Notes: generated from the sequence alone by a model not told the origin. A stretch of DNA of 64,000 bases from an uncultured Agromyces sp. (GCA_913053875.1 CAJXGN010000013.1:17168-81167), one strand, 5' to 3'. Positions 28,024-40,392 are shown, numbered from the stretch's first letter. Numbers and translations: made by a program.

Positions 28024-28997
28024 CCCCGGTGCTCGCCGGGTGCGCGCGCGAACCGGTCGGTGGCCTCGATCATCGCGTCGAGGATGCCCGGCTCGTCGAA
28101 CGCGTGGCCGGCGTCGGGGATGATGCGCAGGTCGGCCTCGGGCCACGCGAGGTGGAGGTCCCACGCGGTCATGACGGGCGTGCAGATGTCGTAGCGCCCC
28201 TGCACGATGACGGCGGGGATGCCGCGCAGGCGTTCGGCGTCGCGGATGAGCTGCCCCTCCTCCCACCAGCCGCCGTGTCGGAAGTAGTGGTTCTCGATGC
28301 GCGCGAACGCCGTGGCGTACTCGGGCTCGGTGAACTTCGCGATGGTCTCCTGCTGCGGCAGCAGCGTGATGGTCGACGACTCCCACCGCGACCAGGCGAT
28401 CGCCGCGGGCTGGTGCACCGACGGGTTCGGGTCGTCGAGGAGGCGCCCGTAGGCGGCGATCATGTGGTGCCGTTCGCGCTCGGGCACCTGGTCGACGAAG
28501 TCCTCCCAGAGGTCGGGGAAGATCGCCGACGCCCCGCCCTCGTAGAACCACTCGAGCTCGGATCGCCGCAGCGTGAACACGCCGCGCAGCACGATCTCGG
28601 TCACGCGGTCGGGGTGCGTCTCGCAGTACGCGAGTGCGAGCGCGCTGCCCCACGACCCGCCGAGCACCTGCCAGCGGTCGATGCCGAGGTGCTCGCGCAG
28701 CTTCTCGATGTCGGCGACCAGGTGCCAGGTCGTGTTGACGCTGAGGTCGGCCTCGGGCTCGCTCGCGTGCGGGATGCTGAGGCCGCAGCCGCGCTGGTCG
28801 AACAGCACGATGCGGTAGCGCTCGGGGTCGAACAGGCGCCGGTGCGCCGGGCTCGTGCCCCCGCCGGGCCCGCCGTGCAGGAACACCACGGGCTTGCCGT
28901 CGCGGTTGCCGGACACCTCCCAGTAGATGTGCTGTCCGTCCCCCACGTCGAGCATGCCGGTCTCGAGCGGCTCGATCTCCGGATACATCTCGCGCAT
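28020..28997 (-). CDS. pip: Proline iminopeptidase
   Basis: The 325-residue S33-family serine peptidase removes N-terminal proline from peptides. It shows the oxyanion motif FLHGGPGGGTSPAHRRLFDPERYRIVLFDQRGCG, nucleophile GGSWGS, and the late Asp (QGRYDICTP) and His (DAGHAFDEPG) of the triad. Two starts are close (ATG 28997 and 28988). TATCCT ends 5 nt before the first, favouring a leaderless 28997 start. It is followed by the anchored hydrolase with a 4-nt overlap. Confidence 0.94.
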   Translation of the reverse strand: MREMYPEIEPLETGMLDVGDGQHIYWEVSGNRDGKPVVFLHGGPGGGTSPAHRRLFDPERYRIVLFDQRGCGLSIPHASEPEADLSVNTTWHLVADIEKLREHLGIDRWQVLGGSWGSALALAYCETHPDRVTEIVLRGVFTLRRSELEWFYEGGASAIFPDLWEDFVDQVPERERHHMIAAYGRLLDDPNPSVHQPAAIAWSRWESSTITLLPQQETIAKFTEPEYATAFARIENHYFRHGGWWEEGQLIRDAERLRGIPAVIVQGRYDICTPVMTAWDLHLAWPEADLRIIPDAGHAFDEPGILDAMIEATDRFARAPGEHRG

Positions 28998-29002
28998 GCT
29001 TC

Positions 29003-29008
29003 AGGATA
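29003..29008 (-). promoter_or_regulatory. -10 box of a leaderless start (pip)
   Basis: TATCCT ends 5 nt before the ATG at 28997. Confidence 0.5.
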
Positions 29009-29054
29009 TCGGCCGGGCGGATGCGGCATGCGGCCGCTGTCCAGCGAGTCGGCG

Positions 29055-29060
29055 TACGTT
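29055..29060 (+). promoter_or_regulatory. -10 box of a leaderless start (DUF427 gene)
   Basis: TACGTT ends 6 nt before the ATG at 29067. Confidence 0.55.
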
Positions 29061-29066
29061 CGGGCC

Positions 29067-30609
<1,543 letters not shown>

Positions 30610-30619
30610 CCCGCTCGTC

Positions 30620-30625
30620 TAGGCT
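30620..30625 (+). promoter_or_regulatory. -10 box of a leaderless start (57-residue gene)
   Basis: TAGGCT ends 6 nt before the GTG at 30632. Confidence 0.55.
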
Positions 30626-30631
30626 CGTCGC

Positions 30632-30805
30632 GTGGCCACGCAACCCTCCCCCGCAGCACGACGCAAGCAGATGATCGCCGGCATCGTCGTCGGGTTGATC
30701 GTCGGCGTCGTGATCAGCCTCGTGACCGGGTTCTGGCTGTGGCTCGCCGCCGGTGCGGCGGTGGGCCTCGCGAGCGGCGCGCTGCTGAAGCCGCCGGCGC
30801 AGTAG
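30632..30805 (+). CDS. 57-residue two-span membrane protein
   Basis: A GTG start opens a 57-codon frame with a short basic N-terminus (RRKQ near residues 10-13) and two hydrophobic spans (IAGIVVGLIVGVVISLV and FWLWLAAGAAVGLASGALL), ending KPPAQ. The TAGGCT box just upstream and the bidirectional hairpin just downstream define a small transcription unit. No family is recognised; it resembles small helical-hairpin proteins of unknown role. Confidence 0.7.
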   Translation: MATQPSPAARRKQMIAGIVVGLIVGVVISLVTGFWLWLAAGAAVGLASGALLKPPAQ

Positions 30806-30819
30806 TCCGCGAAACGACG

Positions 30820-30848
30820 AGGGCCGACCCGCCCGGCGGATCGGCCCT
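30820..30848. terminator. Shared bidirectional terminator
   Basis: A perfect 8-bp stem AGGGCCGA/TCGGCCCT with a 13-nt loop lies between the converging small membrane gene and the acyl-CoA oxidase gene. Confidence 0.7.
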
Positions 30849-30867
30849 GCGTGCGTGCGCGGCGGCG

Positions 30868-32943
30868 CTACTTCTTCGACTTCTCCGGCACCGGCGCGGT
30901 GCCCGACGCGCGCTGCGCTTCGAAGTAGGCGCGCGCCTCGTCCTGCCGCTTCGCCTCGGCACCGGTCGCGATGCTCGCGCGCAGGTGCTCGGGCTCGAAG
31001 CCGAACGCGTCGACCAGGTCGAGCGCGTGCGGGCGCAGGCGCGCGATCAGGCGGTCGACGTAGGCCGTGACGGCCTGCGCGCGCTGCGGCGACAGGCGGC
31101 CGTGGATGAGGTACCACGACATGTGCCGCTCGAGCAGCCCCAGGCCGAACAGGTCGCGCAGCCAGGTGAGCACCTGCTTCGTGCCCTCGTGCTCGGTCTG
31201 CTCGAGGCCGCGCGTGAACGCCTCCCACTGCAGCAGTTCGGCGTGCGCGCGCGCCGCCTCGATGAGCTCGTTCTGGTTCGCGTTGAACAGCGCGGCCGAC
31301 TCGGCCTTCGAGAGCTTGCGCGCGTCGCGCAGGCGGCCGGCGATCTCCTCGACCATGGTCTCGACGCGGTCGGTGAGCAGGCCCCGCTGCGTGTCGGGGT
31401 CGCGCAGGTCCTTGACCGATCGCGCGGTCGAGCCGAAGTCGCTCACGGTCTGTGCGATGCGGCGCAGGCCGCTGCCGTGGAGCGCCCGGTCGGCCGCCTG
31501 CGACACGACGTAGCGGGCCAGCGCGCCGGCGTCGGCACCCGCGAACTTCTTCGAGAAGTCGGTGAGCAGGCGCTTGGCGACCAGCTGCAGCAGGACGTTG
31601 TTGTCGCCCTCGAACGTGACGTAGATGTCGAGGTCCTGACGCAGGCCGACGAGGCGGTTCTCGGCGAGGAAGCCGGCGCCGCCGCATGCCTCGCGCGCCT
31701 CCTGCAGGGTGTCGAGCGCGTGCCAGGTCGACAGCGGCTTGAGCGCCGCGGCGAGGGTCTCGAGGTCCTGCCGGTCGTCGTCGGTGTCGGCCTTCCCGCT
31801 GAACACCGCGTCGAACTTCACGAGGAACTCGTCGTGCGCGAAGACCTGCGCGTAGGTGGTCGCGAGGCGCGGCAGGAGGCGGCGCTGGTGCCGCTGGTAG
31901 TCGAGGAGCACCTCCTCCTCGGTGTCGCTCGCCGCGTTGAACTGGCGGCGCTCGCTGCCGTAGCGGATCGCGATGGCCAGCGCCATGGCCGACGCGGTGG
32001 TCGCGGCACCGTCGAGCGACACGCGACCCTGCACGAGCGTGCCGAGCATCGTGAAGAAGCGGCGGCCCGGGCTCGGGATGGGGCTCGAGTACGTGCCGTC
32101 GGCCGCCACGTCGCCGTAGCGGTTCAGCAGGTTGACTCGCGGCACGCGCACGCCGGAGAAGTGCAGGCGGCCGTTGTCGATGCCGTTCAGGCCGCCCTTG
32201 AGGCCGTCGTCCTCACCGCCGATGCCGTCGAGGAACGCGCCCTCGTCGTCGCGCAGGTGCACGTAGAACGCGTGCACGCCGTGGTTCACGCCCTTCGTGA
32301 TGAGCTGCGCGAACACGACCGCGTCCTTGCCGTGCAGGGCCGCGTTGCCGAGGTAGTCCTTCCACGCGCCGCGGAACGGCGTGTCGATGACGAACTCCTC
32401 GGTGTCGGGGTCGTACGTCGCGGTCGTGGCGATCGAGGCGACGTCCGACCCGTGCCCGGTCTCGGTCATCGCGAACGCGCCCGGCACGTCGAGGGTCATG
32501 ATGCCCGGCAGGAACGTCTCGTGGTGGTACTCCGTGCCGAGGTGCAGCACCGCCGCGCCGAACAGGCCCCACTGCACGCCCGACTTGATCTGCAGGCTCG
32601 GGTCGGCGAGCACGAGCTCCTCGAACGCCGCGATGTTGCCGCCTGCGTCCTCCTGGCCGCCGAGCGACTTCGGGAATGCGCGGTTCACGTGCCCGTTCGC
32701 GACGAGGTAGTGCAGCTGTCCGAGCACCCGCTCGCGGTGCTCCGCCATCGACTGCCCGTCGATGCGCTGCACCTCGGGACGCTTCGCGACCTCGCGCGAC
32801 GAGAGGCGGATGTCGGCCCAGGTGCCGAGGAGCTGTCGGCCGAGCGCGGCGATGTCGATGGTCGGCTCGGGCTGGGTCGCATCCTCACGCTGCTCGATCG
32901 TGGGCTGCGCGTCGGTGTCGGGGCGAACGGCGGTGTCTGCCAT
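30868..32943 (-). CDS. Acyl-CoA dehydrogenase / acyl-CoA oxidase family protein
   Basis: The 691-residue flavoprotein has the size and layout of acyl-CoA oxidases rather than the 380-residue dehydrogenases. Seen are GAFAMTETGHGSDVASIATTATYD (FAD site), KDYLGNAALHGKDAVVFAQL, VRVPRVNLLNRYG, a second half with LDTLQEAREACGGAGFLAENRL and VTFEGDNNVLLQLVAKRLL, and a long C-terminal helical domain. It acts in fatty-acid beta-oxidation or a related pathway. ATG at 32943 follows GAGAGGAC. A TTGGCG-17-TACCGT promoter lies upstream. Confidence 0.87.
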   Translation of the reverse strand: MADTAVRPDTDAQPTIEQREDATQPEPTIDIAALGRQLLGTWADIRLSSREVAKRPEVQRIDGQSMAEHRERVLGQLHYLVANGHVNRAFPKSLGGQEDAGGNIAAFEELVLADPSLQIKSGVQWGLFGAAVLHLGTEYHHETFLPGIMTLDVPGAFAMTETGHGSDVASIATTATYDPDTEEFVIDTPFRGAWKDYLGNAALHGKDAVVFAQLITKGVNHGVHAFYVHLRDDEGAFLDGIGGEDDGLKGGLNGIDNGRLHFSGVRVPRVNLLNRYGDVAADGTYSSPIPSPGRRFFTMLGTLVQGRVSLDGAATTASAMALAIAIRYGSERRQFNAASDTEEEVLLDYQRHQRRLLPRLATTYAQVFAHDEFLVKFDAVFSGKADTDDDRQDLETLAAALKPLSTWHALDTLQEAREACGGAGFLAENRLVGLRQDLDIYVTFEGDNNVLLQLVAKRLLTDFSKKFAGADAGALARYVVSQAADRALHGSGLRRIAQTVSDFGSTARSVKDLRDPDTQRGLLTDRVETMVEEIAGRLRDARKLSKAESAALFNANQNELIEAARAHAELLQWEAFTRGLEQTEHEGTKQVLTWLRDLFGLGLLERHMSWYLIHGRLSPQRAQAVTAYVDRLIARLRPHALDLVDAFGFEPEHLRASIATGAEAKRQDEARAYFEAQRASGTAPVPEKSKK

Positions 32944-32976
32944 GCGATGTCCTCTCTGCACGGATATTCGAGCATC

Positions 32977-33005
32977 ACGGTAGGTCTCTCACAATCAACC
33001 GCCAA
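32977..33005 (-). promoter_or_regulatory. Possible promoter of the acyl-CoA oxidase gene
   Basis: On the minus strand TTGGCG (33000-33005) and TACCGT (32977-32982) are 17 nt apart, 34 nt before the start codon. The region is AT-richer than its surroundings. Confidence 0.45.
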
Positions 33006-33102
33006 CCGTCCTGTACGGAAGCCACAATCGGGCGTCGCATGACGCGCCGCGAGGATTGTGCGCTGTCCACATGCGTCGGTCGCCCGTGGGCGGGCCGGCG
33101 AC

Positions 33103-33501
33103 TCAGCTGCGGAAGTAGGCGTTCGCCTTCGGCGAGAACAGCAGCACCAGGATCAGCACGCCGAACGCGATGCTGAAGTACTCGGCGATGGCGGTCGGGG
33201 TCGCCACGATGACCCAGACGGACCCTGCGATCGAGAGCACCTCGACGATCGCGACGACGATGCGGGCGAGGCGGCGGCCGCTCAGCAGGCCCGCGGCGAC
33301 CGCGATCGCCACGACGCCGATGATGATCGACACGATCGCGACGGTCGTGAGCGCCGCTCCCCCGCCGGCGGCCTCCGCCAGGTCGGGGTCGGTGCCGAAG
33401 AGCAGCACCAGCGCTCCCGCGAGCACGTCGAAGAAGCCGCCGATCCAGGTGAGGATGGCGACGAAGGTGACGCCGCCGGGTCGTCTCGCCACGGTGCCCA
33501 C
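33103..33501 (-). CDS. Four-span membrane protein, paralogue B
   Basis: The 132-residue protein has four membrane spans and shares a clear pattern with the gene just upstream: GVTFVAILTWIGGFFDVLAGALVLLFGTDPDLAE, GLLSGRRLARIVVAIVEVLSIAGS and a C-terminal PKANAYFRS. The two start with a basic stretch and end with an N-x-YFR motif. The gap to paralogue A is 1 nt. The function is unknown. Confidence 0.78.
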   Translation of the reverse strand: MGTVARRPGGVTFVAILTWIGGFFDVLAGALVLLFGTDPDLAEAAGGGAALTTVAIVSIIIGVVAIAVAAGLLSGRRLARIVVAIVEVLSIAGSVWVIVATPTAIAEYFSIAFGVLILVLLFSPKANAYFRS

Positions 33502-33502
33502 C

Positions 33503-33937
33503 TCAGTCGGCGGTCGGCTCGGCGGGCGCGAGACCGCGGAAGTAGCGGTTCGAGTCGGGCATCCAGAGCAGCGTGATGGCCGCGATCGCCACGAGCGCGC
33601 TGAGGATCTCCCCGGCGACGCCGGCCGGGTTCATGACGCCGATCACGATCGACGCCATGGCGCTCAGCGCCTCGAGCACCGTCACGGCGATGCGCGAGAC
33701 GGGGTTGCCGCGCAGCAGGCCGATCGCGGCGACGATCACGATCACGCCGAGCAGGAGCGAGACGGTGGATGCGGCGATCAGCGCGCCGGTGCCGCCGAAC
33801 TGGTCCGCGAACTCGGGGTCGGAGGCCGCCGTGAAGAGGAGGATCGCCGCGAGGATGTCGATCGCCGCGCCGATCCAGACGAGGAACGCCACGATCGTGA
33901 CGCCCAGCGGTCGCTTCGGTCCGAACTGCTCTGCCAT
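33503..33937 (-). CDS. Four-span membrane protein, paralogue A
   Basis: The 144-residue protein has four membrane spans with GVTIVAFLVWIGAAIDILAAILLFTAASDPEFAD, GLLRGNPVSRIAVTVLEALSAMAS and DSNRYFRGLAPAEPTAD. It is the first of a tandem duplicated pair. The ATG at 33937 has a GGGGGAG site and a TAGGAT -10-like box at 33968-33973. The extra C-terminal residues after YFRG are the main difference from paralogue B. The function is unknown. Confidence 0.78.
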   Translation of the reverse strand: MAEQFGPKRPLGVTIVAFLVWIGAAIDILAAILLFTAASDPEFADQFGGTGALIAASTVSLLLGVIVIVAAIGLLRGNPVSRIAVTVLEALSAMASIVIGVMNPAGVAGEILSALVAIAAITLLWMPDSNRYFRGLAPAEPTAD

Positions 33938-33983
33938 GTCGCTCCCCCGTCGCGTGCTCTCCGGCCGATCCTAGCGAGCCGGG

Positions 33984-36002
<2,019 letters not shown>

Positions 36003-36008
36003 CCGACG

Positions 36009-36014
36009 AGCCTA
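36009..36014 (-). promoter_or_regulatory. -10 box of a leaderless start (recQ)
   Basis: TAGGCT ends 6 nt before the GTG at 36002. Confidence 0.6.
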
Positions 36015-36093
36015 ACGAGGCCCGGCGACGGGCGGGCGGACGCGTCGAGCGAACGCCCGCGCCGTCGCCGGGCAACGTGTGGAGGAGCGGCGG

Positions 36094-36702
36094 TCAGTCG
36101 GACTTCCGGCGGGTCAGCAGCAGCGTCACGCCGACGGCCGCGCCGATCGCGAGCACGGCGCCGCCGATCCAGAGCGCCTCCTCGGGCACGAGCGGTGCGC
36201 CCTCGTCGGAGGCCGACTCGGAGGCATCCGTCTCCTCATCGGCCGTCGATGCGCCGCACACGAAGTCGGCGTCGCTGCCCGTGCCGAGCTCGACACCCTC
36301 GGCAGGCGCCCAGGTGAACCCGAACTCGCCGGAGATGGGGTGCCCGTCGGTCGAGACGACCTGCCACGACACGGTGTAGTCGCCCGGGTCGCCGAGCAGC
36401 GTGTCGAGCTCGACCGCGGGGCCGACCACGGTGCCGCAGCCGTCGCCGTAGTGCAGCCCGTCGGGGCCGACCACCTGCACGATGCCCCCGTTGCCGAGGT
36501 CGAGCAGGTCGTCGTTCGTGGTGACCGAGATCGTGCCCGGCTGCTCGGTGACGGTCGAGTCGGGCTCGGGGCTCCACGCGATGGGGTAGTTGTGCGCGGC
36601 CGCGGGCAGCGCCGGGAGCAGGGCCAGGGCGAACGCCGCGGCCGCGCCGAGCAGGACGCCGACGACTCGGCGGCCCGCCCGACGCGGCGAGGCGTCGGTC
36701 AC
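36094..36702 (-). CDS. CopC-domain copper resistance protein
   Basis: The 202-residue exported protein has a signal peptide (hydrophobic 14-31, AAA-HN junction near 36), then a CopC/YcnJ-N domain beginning with the copper-binding N-terminal His (HNYPIAWSPEPDSTV) and containing GDYTVSWQVVSTDGHPISGEFGFTW. A Ser/Glu/Asp linker and one C-terminal membrane anchor (about 175-196, followed by RRKSD) tether it outside the membrane. GTG start at 36702 overlaps the ycnI stop by 4 nt. Confidence 0.9.
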   Translation of the reverse strand: MTDASPRRAGRRVVGVLLGAAAAFALALLPALPAAAHNYPIAWSPEPDSTVTEQPGTISVTTNDDLLDLGNGGIVQVVGPDGLHYGDGCGTVVGPAVELDTLLGDPGDYTVSWQVVSTDGHPISGEFGFTWAPAEGVELGTGSDADFVCGASTADEETDASESASDEGAPLVPEEALWIGGAVLAIGAAVGVTLLLTRRKSD

Positions 36703-37412
36703 TGCTTCGCGGCTCCGCGGCGAGCGGTCACCGCGAGCACGATGCCCACGGCGCCGACGACCAGGCCGCCGATGCCCAGCACCCGGGCGAGGACGTCGGT
36801 CTCGGAGGCATCCGATGCCTCGCTCGCCTCGGTGCTCTCGGCGTGCTCCTCGTCGGAGTGCTCCTCGTCGGCCGCCTCGTCGGTGCCGTGGCTGTGCCCG
36901 TCGCCGGTCGACTCGGTGACGGTGATGAACGGCGCCGGGGTCGCGGGCTCCTCCTCGCCCTCGGCGGCGACGTCGACCCACGCGGTCTCGCCCTCCTCGC
37001 ACGCCTGCACGACCGGGAAGACCAGGTCGGTGCCGGCCGCGTCCTCGGCGATGCGCACCTGGATCGACACGGTGTCGCGGAACCCGTCGGGCAGCGGCTC
37101 GACGGCGGTGTAGACGACCTGCGAGACGGCGTCGCCCTCGGTGACGGTCTCGACGTCCCACGTCGAGCTGATGGTCGGGGTGACCGACTCGACCCCCTCC
37201 GGGATGTCGAAGGTGAGCGACGTGGTGGGCGAGCCCTCGCAGCCGTGGCCGACCGAGAAGGTCATCACGGCGTAGGAGCCGGCGGCGGTGCCGCTCGGCG
37301 TGACCGTGACGTGGGCGTTCGCCGCGAGCGGGGCCGCGAGCGCGAGGAGGGCGCCACCGCCGAGGGCGGCAGCGGCGAGGGAGGTGGTGCGGAGAGTGGT
37401 GCGGATGGTCAT
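36699..37412 (-). CDS. ycnI: YcnI-family (DUF1775) copper-binding protein
   Basis: The 237-residue exported protein has a signal peptide ending near ANA-HVTV, leaving an N-terminal His that is the copper ligand in YcnI. The domain shows VTVTPSGTAAGSYAVMTFSVGHGCEGSPTTSL, FDIPEGVESVTPTISSTWDVE and PLPDGFRDTVSIQVRI. A His/Glu/Asp-rich stretch follows (about 170-205, with HSHGTDEAADEEH) and a C-terminal membrane span. It probably hands copper to the CopC-like partner encoded next. Confidence 0.9.
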   Translation of the reverse strand: MTIRTTLRTTSLAAAALGGGALLALAAPLAANAHVTVTPSGTAAGSYAVMTFSVGHGCEGSPTTSLTFDIPEGVESVTPTISSTWDVETVTEGDAVSQVVYTAVEPLPDGFRDTVSIQVRIAEDAAGTDLVFPVVQACEEGETAWVDVAAEGEEEPATPAPFITVTESTGDGHSHGTDEAADEEHSDEEHAESTEASEASDASETDVLARVLGIGGLVVGAVGIVLAVTARRGAAKQ

Positions 37413-37492
37413 GTGCGTCCTGTTCGAAAGCGCGCGCCGATTCGCCGACCTGGCGTCGGCGCGAAAGTGGGGTGTGGGTGGCGTGGTCGCGA

Positions 37493-38107
37493 CTAGGCGA
37501 CGGATGCCACGGGCGGACCCCGGTGCCGCAGGACGGAGAGGACGACCAGGCGAGGCCTGGCGACGGGGCGGTGCCAGGTGCGGATCGAGACGCGCGGGGC
37601 GTCGATCGGCAGCGTGGCCGGGATGCGCAGGAGCGGTCGGAGCACCGTGCGGGCGGCGCGTGCGAGGGCGGCGAACGCGAGGTCGCCGCGCTGGAGCGCC
37701 ACGACGGTCAGCACCGCGGCGACCGCGTGCGAGGCGAGCATCACCGGGGAGGCGTCGAGCGAGCTGAGGCCGAGTCCGCCGAGGGCGGCATCGAACACGG
37801 CGGCATCGATGGGCGCGTGCCCGGCGTGCGGGCCGGCGGCCTGTGCCGAGGCGCCGGCGGGTGCGGTCACGGTGAACAGGCCGTGCAGCACGAGCTGGCT
37901 GAGCACGGCTCCGGCAGCGGTGCGCGGCAGGCTCGCGGCGGCGCCGACGAGCACCATGCACACGAGCCCCGAGAAGGTGAGCGCGAGCACGATCGCGAGC
38001 GGGCCGGGCGGATGCCCCCCGCCGACGACGTGCGAGAGCGATGCGACGAGCGTGGCGGACGCGGCGACGAACCACCCGCGCGCCACCCGCTGCCATCTCG
38101 CACTCAC
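37493..38107 (-). CDS. Membrane protein of the copper cluster
   Basis: The 204-residue protein has about four membrane spans with a His-containing loop (GPHAGHAPIDAAVFD) in the middle and a basic C-terminal tail. Homologous-looking proteins commonly sit before ycnI-copC in actinobacteria, so a role in copper handling is inferred. GTG at 38107 has TACGCT ending 6 nt upstream. The 80-nt gap to ycnI suggests one operon but a separate ribosome site. Confidence 0.7.
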   Translation of the reverse strand: MSARWQRVARGWFVAASATLVASLSHVVGGGHPPGPLAIVLALTFSGLVCMVLVGAAASLPRTAAGAVLSQLVLHGLFTVTAPAGASAQAAGPHAGHAPIDAAVFDAALGGLGLSSLDASPVMLASHAVAAVLTVVALQRGDLAFAALARAARTVLRPLLRIPATLPIDAPRVSIRTWHRPVARPRLVVLSVLRHRGPPVASVA

Positions 38108-38113
38108 CCGAAC

Positions 38114-38119
38114 AGCGTA
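38114..38119 (-). promoter_or_regulatory. -10 box of a leaderless start (copper cluster)
   Basis: TACGCT ends 6 nt before the GTG at 38107. Confidence 0.55.
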
Positions 38120-38127
38120 CGCGAACG

Positions 38128-38167
38128 CGCCGCGGCCCCGCGCACCGGAGTGCGCGGGGCCGCGGCG
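38128..38167 (-). terminator. Strong terminator after the 5'-nucleotidase
   Basis: A perfect 18-bp GC-rich stem (38128-38145 with 38150-38167) with a 4-nt loop lies 13 nt beyond the nucleotidase stop. Confidence 0.85.
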
Positions 38168-38180
38168 GTCAGGGGCCGGA

Positions 38181-40178
38181 TCAGAGCGGCGCGACGTCCA
38201 GCGTGAACGAGCTCGTGGTGCCGGTGCTCGGCACGTAGATCTCGAAGGTGGTCGGGCCGCTCGCGTCGGACGGCACGAGCACGTTGACGCTCGCCTGGCC
38301 GACCTCGTCGGTCGTGGGCGTGTACGACGTGTCGATCGACGCGCTGCCGACGACCACGCCGCCGACGAGCACCTCCGCGACGTCGGCGTCGATCTCATCA
38401 CGCGTGAAGTCGAGCGACGACAGGTTCACGGTGAAGCTGCCGCCCGCGTTCACCGACGTGCCGCCGGGCAGGTGCACGCCGACCGCGCGCTGCATGAGGT
38501 CGGTCGTCGCCGAGCCGAACTCGGCGAAGTAGTCGACCATCGACTGCAGGTCGATCTTGCCGCTGTCGGAGACGTTCGTGCCGCTCGCGAAGGTGCTGAA
38601 GTTGTCACCGCCCGAGGCGAGGAACGAGTTGACGCCCACCGAGTAGGTATCGCCCGGCACGACCGGCGACCCGGCGAGCCACATCTCGGTGATCTTGTCA
38701 CCGGCGGGGCCCGAGGGGTCGTAGGTGTAGGTGAAGTCGGCGCTGACGCCGAGCTTCAGGAACGGACGCGACGCGCCCGCGGGCTGCCACTGCTCCTCGA
38801 GGACCTGCTTGATCTGGGCACCGGTGAGGTCCATCGCGACGAGCGTGTTGGCGAAGGGCTGCACGCCGGCGGCCTCGGCGTAGGTGACGTCGCCCGACTC
38901 CAGGTCGGCGCGCAGGCCGCCCGGGTTCATGAACGTCACGTCGACCGAGCGCGTGCCGTCGACGTTGAGCGCCCACAGCTGCACGTCGGCGACGAAGTTG
39001 CCGAGCGTGGACTCGCCACCGCGGTTCTCCGGGAACGACGTCGAGGTCGCCGGGTCGGCGGCGACGGCACGACCGAAGTTCTGGTCCGCCGTGCCGAGCA
39101 CGACGCTGCCGAGCTCCTCGGCGACCTCGACCGCGTCGTCCACGATGCGCTGGGTCTTGTTGTCCTCCTTGTAGGCGTACCCGACCACGTCGCCGTCGGC
39201 GTTGCGCACCGCGACGTCGTAGATGGTGTTGTGCATCGAGACGATCTCGTCGCCGAGGGTGTCGTACTCGATGACCATGTTCGAGAACTTCTGGCCGTAC
39301 TGGCCGCTCGAGATGACCGGCCGGTCGTCGATCACGTGGTTGTACGCGAGGTGCGTGTGGCCCGAGACGATCGCGTCGATGTTATCGTTCGCGTTCAGCA
39401 CGATGTCGCCGAAGCGCGAGTTCGGGTCGATCGCCGACTCGATGGCGGTGGTCGCCGCACCCTCGTGCACGAGCATGATCACGATGTCGGCCTCGCCGTT
39501 GGCGGCGTCGCCGTCGCTCAGCTGGTCGGCGACGCGGTTCGCGGCCACGACCGGCGAGCCGACGTCGATCGAGGCGATGCCCGCGGGGCTCACGAGCGAC
39601 GGGAGCTCGTCGGTGACGGCGCCGACGAAGCCGATGCTGACGCCCTTGAACTCCTCGATCCAGTACTCGGGCAGCGCCGGGTCCTCGGTGCCGGTGTGGT
39701 AGATGTTCGCGCCGAGGTACTCCCAGTCGGCGAGGGGCATCACGCGGTCGGTGAGGTCGTCGAACCCGAGGTCGAACTCGTGGTTGCCCACTGCGCTCAC
39801 GTCGAGGCCGAGCTGGTTGAGCGCCGCGATGGTCGGCTCGTCCTGCTGGATGAACGAGGTGAAGGTCGAGGCGCCGATCATGTCGCCGGCGGCGGCGACC
39901 ACGGTGTTGGTGTTGCCGCGCGAGAACTCCTTGACCGCCCCGCCGAGCGCAGCGGCGCCTCCGGTGCTGCCGGACTGCTCGAGCCGGCCGTGGAAGTCGT
40001 TGAACGTGAGCAGGTTGATCTCGGCGATCTTCTGCTTGCCGGCCGGGGGCGCGGCCTGGGCGGTGGCGACGCCGCCGAGCGTGAGGGCGGCCGTCGCGGC
40101 CACGGCGATCGTTCCGGCGACGAGGCGCGCGCTGCGTCGTCGCGTGCGGGCCGGGTCTCCGGCCTGGTGGTCCAGCAT
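38181..40178 (-). CDS. Secreted 5'-nucleotidase / 2',3'-cyclic nucleotide phosphodiesterase
   Basis: The 665-residue exported metallophosphoesterase releases phosphate from nucleotides outside the cell. A signal peptide (hydrophobic 20-41, AQA-AP site) is followed by the two-metal domain with LLTFNDFHGRLE, GDMIGAST, VGNHEFDLGFDDL and SGHTHLAYNH, then the 5_nucleotid_C domain (SESTLGNFVADVQ-like region, NPGGLRADLESGDVTYAEA, YSVGVNSFLASGGDNFSTF) and a short C-terminal beta domain. No LPXTG sorting signal is seen. The ATG at 40178 is preferred; the frame upstream lacks a signal peptide. Confidence 0.92.
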   Translation of the reverse strand: MLDHQAGDPARTRRRSARLVAGTIAVAATAALTLGGVATAQAAPPAGKQKIAEINLLTFNDFHGRLEQSGSTGGAAALGGAVKEFSRGNTNTVVAAAGDMIGASTFTSFIQQDEPTIAALNQLGLDVSAVGNHEFDLGFDDLTDRVMPLADWEYLGANIYHTGTEDPALPEYWIEEFKGVSIGFVGAVTDELPSLVSPAGIASIDVGSPVVAANRVADQLSDGDAANGEADIVIMLVHEGAATTAIESAIDPNSRFGDIVLNANDNIDAIVSGHTHLAYNHVIDDRPVISSGQYGQKFSNMVIEYDTLGDEIVSMHNTIYDVAVRNADGDVVGYAYKEDNKTQRIVDDAVEVAEELGSVVLGTADQNFGRAVAADPATSTSFPENRGGESTLGNFVADVQLWALNVDGTRSVDVTFMNPGGLRADLESGDVTYAEAAGVQPFANTLVAMDLTGAQIKQVLEEQWQPAGASRPFLKLGVSADFTYTYDPSGPAGDKITEMWLAGSPVVPGDTYSVGVNSFLASGGDNFSTFASGTNVSDSGKIDLQSMVDYFAEFGSATTDLMQRAVGVHLPGGTSVNAGGSFTVNLSSLDFTRDEIDADVAEVLVGGVVVGSASIDTSYTPTTDEVGQASVNVLVPSDASGPTTFEIYVPSTGTTSSFTLDVAPL

Positions 40179-40392
40179 GTTCCGGGTACTCCTTCGTTGC
40201 GGGATGCCCCGCGCACGCGTACCGGTGGCAGGGGTGAGGCCCACAGTAGGGAACGGGCAGCGGGCCTGACCACCCCCGAATCGCGCACAGAACCGGCAAT
40301 TCACGACGATTTCATGCGCGAGCGGGCCCGCCGTGCGCAGATGTGCACGCATCTCCCCGCGGTGTGCGCGGATGAGCAGTCGACCCGCCGAC

